From: Rhizoclosmatium globosum
Lineage: Eukaryota > Chytridiomycota > Chytridiomycetes > Chytridiales > Chytriomycetaceae
Direction: 5' to 3'
NCBI GenBank assembly: GCA_002104985.1
Contig: MCGO01000013.1
Location: forward strand, 434,001 to 498,000
DNA length: 64,000 bases
Below the pieces are notes generated by a model. It was given only the letters and a program-made list of their open reading frames with translations. It was not told the DNA's origin and made no database searches. Position numbers and translations under genes: made by a program. The first letter of the stretch is position 1. Each line of letters starts with the position of its first letter. Positions 58,601 to 64,000 of this stretch are shown piece after piece.

Positions 58601-58918
58601 TTTGAGCCTGCCTTTTTTGCAGCAGACGATGTTATATTCAACCAAGGGGAGATGGGAGATGAAATGTTTGTCATAAAAAGCGGGGCTGTTGATGTTCTTG
58701 TGGGTGGTTACAATGTATCAACACTACGAGAGGGTGCATGTTTTGGTGAATTGGCGTTAATAGCTCGATTACCTCGACCTTCAACTGTCCAAGCTTCATC
58801 AGTATGCATGTGTTACAAAGTACATCGTGATCAGTTTGCGAAGATCCTTGACGAATTTCCAGATATTAAACTTCATGTCGATGCACTTTTGTTTGAGAAA
58901 ATGAGGGAAAAGAATTGA
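55666..58918 (+). CDS. CNG-like cation channel with two CNBDs (channel 2)
   Basis: Six exons (55666-56953, 57003-57547, 57604-57879, 57921-58118, a 15-nt microexon 58169-58183, 58229-58918). The start at 55666 (MSDQRLRTAEDISQLM) aligns with its paralogues. A disordered Ser-rich N-terminus (~420 residues) is followed by six membrane segments (VDVITIFPFELLAI as S3, LWAIRLLRMYKL as S4), pore STANMFPLGYHP, the C-linker, and two well-preserved CNBDs: DGAFFGELALYANTPRTATVQ and EGACFGELALIARLPRPSTVQ. It is the only one of the three channels with both phosphate-binding cassettes intact. Probably a cyclic-nucleotide-gated channel. The Thr after Arg in CNBD1 is the residue linked to cGMP preference in CNG/PKG proteins. 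Confidence 0.9.
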
Positions 58919-59013
58919 ATTTGATTGCAATAAAGGTTCTTTATGGGAAGCTCTTGAAAGTCAGAATCCCAGAAACGACACATCAACTTTGAAGGTTGGT
59001 ATAGATTCATTTC

Positions 59014-62000
59014 TTACTCCACAGCCAAGCTATCTATTCGTTGCTTAATCTCTGGAAATTGCTCTAATATCTTCAAGAATGGCCGCCGAGATATCTTATA
59101 ACACACACTCACTGCTGTCGCCTGCACCGTGAAGGACCGTAAGCGATTGGAAACCATGTCCAGCTCCCCAAACACGTCGCCGTCTCTGATCCATCGAGTC
59201 CTTTGTCCATCAACAAGGACTTCAAAGACTCCTGTTCTGATTATGTACTTCATACGCATGGTGAGAATGGGGTTAATTTCAATTCATTACTCACCATCTC
59301 GTCTGCCGATTCACCCTGCATGAAAACTACATCTTCAGTACTGTAATGGACTGGATATAGTACACTCGCAAGCTTATCGATGAAGGAACTTTTGGTATCC
59401 CCTTCAATTTGTAGAAACGAGATCTTATTGACCATTTCAGCAGCCACCTTCACTTTTCGAGCGTCTTCTTCACGTTTCGTTCGTTCCATTCGCTCGTTAT
59501 ATATATGACTGACTTTTTTCTTGATGTCGTCAAATAAGTTGACGATGTTATTGAATGATTCTTGTGTAAGGCGGTAGAGAATACAATTGGAAACAGCTTG
59601 TACAGTAGCAGTTCGTGGGATATTTGCGATAAGTGCAATCTCTGCCATAACAGTTAGAACAGTACACTCAAGTATTCCACGACAATGTCAGGTCCTCACC
59701 ACCAAAAAACGCCCCATCTCGCAGAACACAAACACCCTTTCCTGAAATATTTACTATGACTGCTCCACTGAAGATGAAGTACATGTCATGGCCAATCTTG
59801 TACAGGAAGTTAGACAGTCATAAGTCAAACCTACATACGCACCTCTCCCTGAACAAAGATGATATCTCCAGGAACATAGTAACATGCCTGTAGTGCACTA
59901 GTTATACGGCCAGCAAACAAATCGTCTCTTCCATCATTCTGCTCCCGTTTCAAAAACGGTACTTTCGAAATCAGCTCCTTGCAGTTGTGAGCCGCGATTT
60001 CCATTCTCAGCGATTCGTTCATTTCGCTTAAAAGTGAACCCTAGTAAAAATCCTTAATGAAACCCAATCTTCATCGGTGATGGATGTCACCTCATCAAAG
60101 TATTTTCCACGATATTTCAACGCGAAATAATCCAGCAGCTTCTTTTGAGTTATATGGTCGATTGATCTCCAACTCATGTATTCGTTCAGTTCATCGATTT
60201 TCTGCTTGTAGAGACGACCTGATGCGTCAAATCCCATTGCAATGGACGAGATAGCACCAACAATACATGCATAGAGACCTGCGCCAAAAAGGACAAAGCC
60301 GACTAAGAGAAGCTGTTCTTCGGGGTTTGACGGGTGATATCCGACAGGAAACATGTTAGTCGCCGACTATTGAATGATTTAACGAAGGATGCGAAATTAC
60401 GTCACAAATCTACCATAAACAGAGACCAAACATACTGTTCTCCAATAGTTGAATTCTGATATGGAGCGATTTCGGGATTACTGAATTCAAAATACCGACC
60501 AGCAAGGAAGAGGCCGCAAGCTTGAATATGCAGAAATAAAAACAGACTGAAAGTCAATGGAAGTATAAGAGAGACTGAGTGCCCAATTTGTAACCATTCC
60601 AGTAGCATATCCCGTGACTGGACGTATATTGGCGATACCCTCATGACGTACAGCAGTTTATACATTCTTAAGAGTCGAATCACCCATAAGTAGTCACGAC
60701 CGGGTACTGGAAGCAGCTCGAAAGGGATTATTGTCACGAAATCGACAAGCGCTCTTCGACGTATATAGTAGTCCCTCCAGTCATCCATATTTGCATCTGC
60801 AATGGAAATCATAGCAGGGTGATCATATCGCATGGTCACCCATTCCAGGCTGAAGTCCAACAGATTCTTGATTGACACGATGCAAGAATAAAACAGTGGT
60901 AGGTCGTAATCGAAGCAAACACCCAAGGGAATCAGCCAGAGTTCACTCAAAGAAATCACTGCAGCGGGAGAAGTTGGCGTTTTCTGAAATATAAGACGAA
61001 AAGAGAATACATACGGGAGAAAGCGAAGTCCAAGCCTATTGAAATATCCGACGTTGAACTTAATCCAAAACTCCACATACTTGTTACCGCGTTCACTCTA
61101 CGTGCTTCTTCATTTGGTTGTTTGACGCCGTCTGCAGCCATGTCATTCTGTGTTGAAGGAAGAGGCTGATGAATTTTGATTAAAGTTATTTGATCAACAG
61201 GTGTGTCTTGCTTTTCTTCTTCCTTTCTTCCAGAAGTTCCAGGAGTTACGGTGGATGTTGAGCTTCCCGTTTCACTGATCCTCGACTGGAATAATGATGT
61301 TCGTCTGATCTTTTGGATCATTGAAGGGCCTTTTGGTTTGTTTGATGCGTCGTCTGGTATTAATTCATTTTGTTGGAGAAAGGACGTTTTCCTGGCACGG
61401 CGATTTGAATCTTCTGGTTTGATAGAATACGATCCAGCATCGCTTGGCCGTTTACTTCCTGCCAGCGCGGATTTCGGTTTGCTTTGCGGGAATATGTCTT
61501 CCTGACTTTTTGGACGCAGATTAGGAGAAATCAGAACTGAGGGCATATCAGAGGGTCTCCGTGCAGATACAATTGAGCTACCTCGAGGAGAAGCATGTCT
61601 TGAGGGGCCGAACAAATTGACTAAAATACTAGTTCGCTTTTCTTGAGGCTCGGTAAATGAGCCAAATGACTCGGTTTGGCTCCCGGCTTGACTCTTGCGT
61701 CGTTTCGTTTCAGAAGGCCCGACAAATGTACTTTGCGCAATACGACCAGATACTGCGGCAAGACGTGAAAGACCAAGCTTCTTCTCTGAATCAATTTCGA
61801 CTTTGCTGACCCATTCCTCCTCCAGTGCCGCCGGTGTCGCTTGAAGTTCAGTTACGGACAAAGACGATGGAGGAAAGTCGTATTTTGGCATTCTAGCCAA
61901 TTTTTGTTTCGGGTTGATGAGGGGTATAGATGGTGGAATGTAATCGGGTTTCAAGAGCTGTACAAGTTCATGTACAATCGGCCGAAACAAGTTCATCTGA

Positions 62001-62083
62001 GACTCTAAATGCTCAAATCGCTCGATAAACGTGCTCACGACGCGCAGTGCTTCGTCGCTATGGAGGGGTAGCTGGAAAGGCAT
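59014..62083 (-). CDS. CNG-like cation channel with two CNBDs (channel 3)
   Basis: Seven exons (62083-61015, 60958-60414, 60366-60091, 60040-59843, 59796-59700, 59641-59295, 59247-59014). Same layout as the other two channels: N-terminal coiled coil (SDEALRVVSTFIERFEHLES), disordered segment, S1-S6 with VDFVTIIPFELLPV and LWVIRLLRMYKL, pore SATNMFPVGYHP, C-linker SGRLYKQKIDELNEYM, and two CNBDs. CNBD1 is canonical (DGAFFGEIALIANIPRTATVQ). CNBD2 is altered in the cassette (DGDVFGELDMVSNRLRSFTVQ), so its ligand binding is doubtful. Tail-to-tail with channel 2, 95 bp apart, which suggests an inverted duplication. Confidence 0.9.
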
Positions 62084-62328
62084 TAAACTTGAAGGAGTGG
62101 GGAGAGTTGAAGGAGATTTTCAGAATCCAAAGGAGAATCCCTAACCGATTGGGACAAAAAACCTGATTTGCTCATGCCATTTTATTAGTTAGCATTTGCT
62201 GTTTGGTAAGGTGCCGTTCGCGTCATTGCCGAAAGTGCTGTCTAACCATCTTTGGCAAGCGAATGAAGAACTTTGCTGTACACTGCACCATCCCCTTTCG
62301 TCGCTTGCTTGTTAATCTAAGTAACTCC

Positions 62329-62963
62329 TCAATTAGATAGCAGATAACCAAAGACGTCACGTACTTCATGATGCCGTTCACGGGACACAATCTCTTCGAT
62401 TATTTCTCCCGTTCCCTTCACCAGCCTACGAATGATACAAGTTAGTTAACCTTTAAACACGATACAGTCTGAACATCTCACCGGGATCGACCATCAATCG
62501 GATCAATAATCCGTCGGACCTGTTGCTGTTCTCGTTCAAACTCCTCTGGCCTTTGCGGTACCATTGGCGTTCGAGTATTTGACGCAGTTGGCGGTTGAAT
62601 TGATCGAGAGGGTGGTAAATGATGTTTGTGATCGCTTGTTGTGGGTGGGATAGGAGGTTGTTGGGATGTAGCTGGTTTGGCAGTGGCCGACCCGCCAAAC
62701 TCTGCCTCCATTCCTTCTGCCATCCACTGTGCCAAATGGCTTTTGGAGGCTACCGTGGCCTTGTCTCTTTCCTCGGAGTGACTCTTTTTATGCTTCTTCG
62801 CATGTTTCTCCTTCTTGTCCTTCTTGCCTTTGGACGTCTTCTCTCGAGCATCTTTCTTGTGTTTCTTCTTGGATTTGTGGCTGTGGTGTTTGGAAGAGGA
62901 CGTGGAAGAGTCGCTGTCACTAGAGGAGGAGGAATCACGATCTCGCTTTTTGGATTTGCCCAT
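62329..62963 (-). CDS. ARL6IP4: ARL6IP4/SR-25 family nuclear protein
   Basis: Two exons joined across about 62478-62428. The N-terminus is Ser and Lys/His-rich (SSSSSDSDSSTSSSKHHSHK, then KKHKK runs), as in splicing-speckle proteins. The diagnostic C-terminal block is EEFEREQQQVRRIIDPIDGRSR followed by LVKGTGEIIEEIVSRERHHEV, closely matching ARL6IP4 (V-D-P-x-T-G-R-x-R-L-I-K-G-D-G-E-x-x-E-E-I-V-x-x-E-R-H). It ends a few residues later at FGYLLSN. The family is nuclear and has been linked to pre-mRNA splicing. The link to ARL6 comes from the name of the human protein and is not evidence for ARF interaction here. Confidence 0.85.
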
Positions 62964-63315
62964 TTCTTGTATATCTCTTTAGGGTATTCAGATCAAAGGT
63001 ATTTACAGTATTAATGTTATCTCTTCATTCCGTAAAGTAATGCAAGGGTAGTCAATAGCAGTGATCGAATCACACGCCTCCTCTCACATGCTTTACGATC
63101 AAATCGGGGTTTTTATCTAACATCACCCATGAGGAGATAAATCTTATACTCCAGCGATAGAAATCGGGTGTTTTCGCTCGCTTGGGTCTGAAACAACGGA
63201 TCTTCTATCTTATCCCCCCTGACAATCCCACGAGTCAGAAACCATCATAAAAAGCTAGGACCTCGTCTTCAAACAAAACCTCATCAACCATATTCTACCT
63301 CTGAATACTACAACC
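62964..63315 (+). promoter_or_regulatory. Upstream region of ammonium transporter 2 with GATA-type sites
   Basis: 352 bp between two divergent genes. Several GATA-family core sites are visible: AGATAA at 63135-63140 and, on the other strand, at 63113-63118; GATAG at 63156-63160; AGATAG on the minus strand at 63205-63210; and GATAAG on the minus strand at 63209-63214. Fungal nitrogen regulators of the AreA/Gln3 type bind such sites and control ammonium permeases, so nitrogen control of the downstream gene is a reasonable inference, though short motifs occur by chance. Confidence 0.45.
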
Positions 63316-64000
63316 ATGTCATCGAACGACACTTCAGTTTCACCATTGAACGGTGGCGACACGGCCTGGATTATCACTTCCGTATGTCTCCCCTTCAATA
63401 GCGTTGATTGTGATTTTAAAACACTTCACTTTAGAGCGTCCTCGTCTTTGTTCAAATCCCAGCCCTCGGATTCTTTTATGCTGGTCTCGTTGAATCCAAA
63501 AACTCTCTCAGCACACTCCTTTCGGTCTTGCTTTGCGGTTCCGTTGTTATCTTCCAATGGATTCTCTTTGGATATTCTTTGTCCTTCAGTGACACATCAA
63601 GCTCCAACTTTATCGGTAACTTTGAATATGGAGTCTTGAGAAACTCTATGGACACACAGAATCTTGTCGCTACAACAATTCCAAATGCCTTGTTGTGCAT
63701 GTATCAGGTATGAACCTTGGACATCTCGCTCAACCTGTTTTCAAATACTGATTCTATCTCCCGTTTTTTCAGATGATGTTCGCCGCTATCACTCCTGGTC
63801 TCTTGATTGGAGGTGTTGCTGGAAGACTTCGCTTGATTCCCATGATGGTGTTCGTCTTCCTGTGGACAACAATCGTGTACGATCAGATCGCGTACTGGAA
63901 CTGGTCTGTATCTGGATGGCTGCATGCTATGAACGTCATGGACTACGCTGGAGGTTCTGTCGTCCACATCTCTTCTGGAGTCACTGGTTTCGTTCTCGCT
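63316..64000 (+). CDS. Ammonium transporter, MEP/AMT family (2), truncated by window end
   Basis: Three exons visible: 63316 to about 63379 (MSSNDTSVSPLNGGDTAWIITS), about 63435-63707, and from about 63773 to the window end. TM1 is spread over the first intron (GDTAWIITS, then VLVFVQIPALGFFYAGL). It includes FGYSLSFSDTSSSNFIG, the ITPGLLIGGVAGR block, the Asp of NVMDYAG and the first pore His (GGSVVHISSG). The intron after TM1 matches that of the transporter at 47043, so the two are paralogues. The rest lies beyond position 64000. Confidence 0.92.

Overview
The window looks like nuclear DNA of an early-diverging zoosporic fungus, most likely a chytrid (Chytridiomycota). The genes are intron-rich, with mostly 42-90-nt GT-AG introns, and closely packed on both strands. 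They include a fungal Zn(II)2Cys6 transcription factor, DUG1, LCB3, LAG1, RAE1, UTP5 and two MEP/AMT ammonium transporters. They also include gene types I associate with chytrids: plant-type LRR proteins, CNG-like channels with tandem cyclic-nucleotide-binding domains (CNBDs) and lineage-specific secreted cysteine-rich proteins. The species assignment is inference. I saw no rRNA, tRNA, CRISPR array or intact transposon.

Layout. 0.3-9.5 kb: a secreted tectonin-type beta-propeller protein, an LRR gene relic, an F-box/LRR gene, DUG1 dipeptidase, a tandem pair of ARF GTPases (one diverged) and a GST. 9.5-16.8 kb: a secretome block of four related cysteine-rich secreted proteins and a secreted protein with a Ser/Thr-rich tail, interrupted by a Sel1-repeat gene. 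16.8-28.9 kb: two F-box/LRR genes, TRAPPC11, a Zn(II)2Cys6 factor and a further F-box/LRR gene. 28.9-39.3 kb: a CNG-like channel, a nuclear-type protein rich in SUMO-like motifs, a homeodomain protein, a membrane protein with a large middle domain and a C-terminal CNBD, and an F-box protein. 39.4-50 kb: RAE1, ceramide synthase, a C2H2 factor, an LRR gene with a broken frame, LCB3, an ammonium transporter and another LRR gene. 50-64 kb: a type II membrane glycosyltransferase-like protein, a PQ-loop protein, UTP5, a small putatively myristoylated protein, two convergent CNG-like channels, ARL6IP4 and the start of a second ammonium transporter.

Three themes stand out. (1) Four CNBD membrane proteins lie within 34 kb. 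Three are channels that share a non-canonical pore signature (P-[VL]-G-Y-H-P) and two CNBDs each. The fourth has no channel pore that I can see and has an architecture I do not recognise. (2) Seven loci belong to one family with an F-box followed by plant-type LRRs (LxGxIP). Its linker and C-terminal motifs are not explained by either domain. (3) About fifteen places need a reading-frame change that no convincing intron explains, and all change in the same direction, as if one base were missing. They fall in housekeeping genes (TRAPPC11, LCB3, AMT) as well as in LRR genes. Single-base deletions in the assembly are therefore the simplest explanation, and pseudogene calls here should be read with that in mind.
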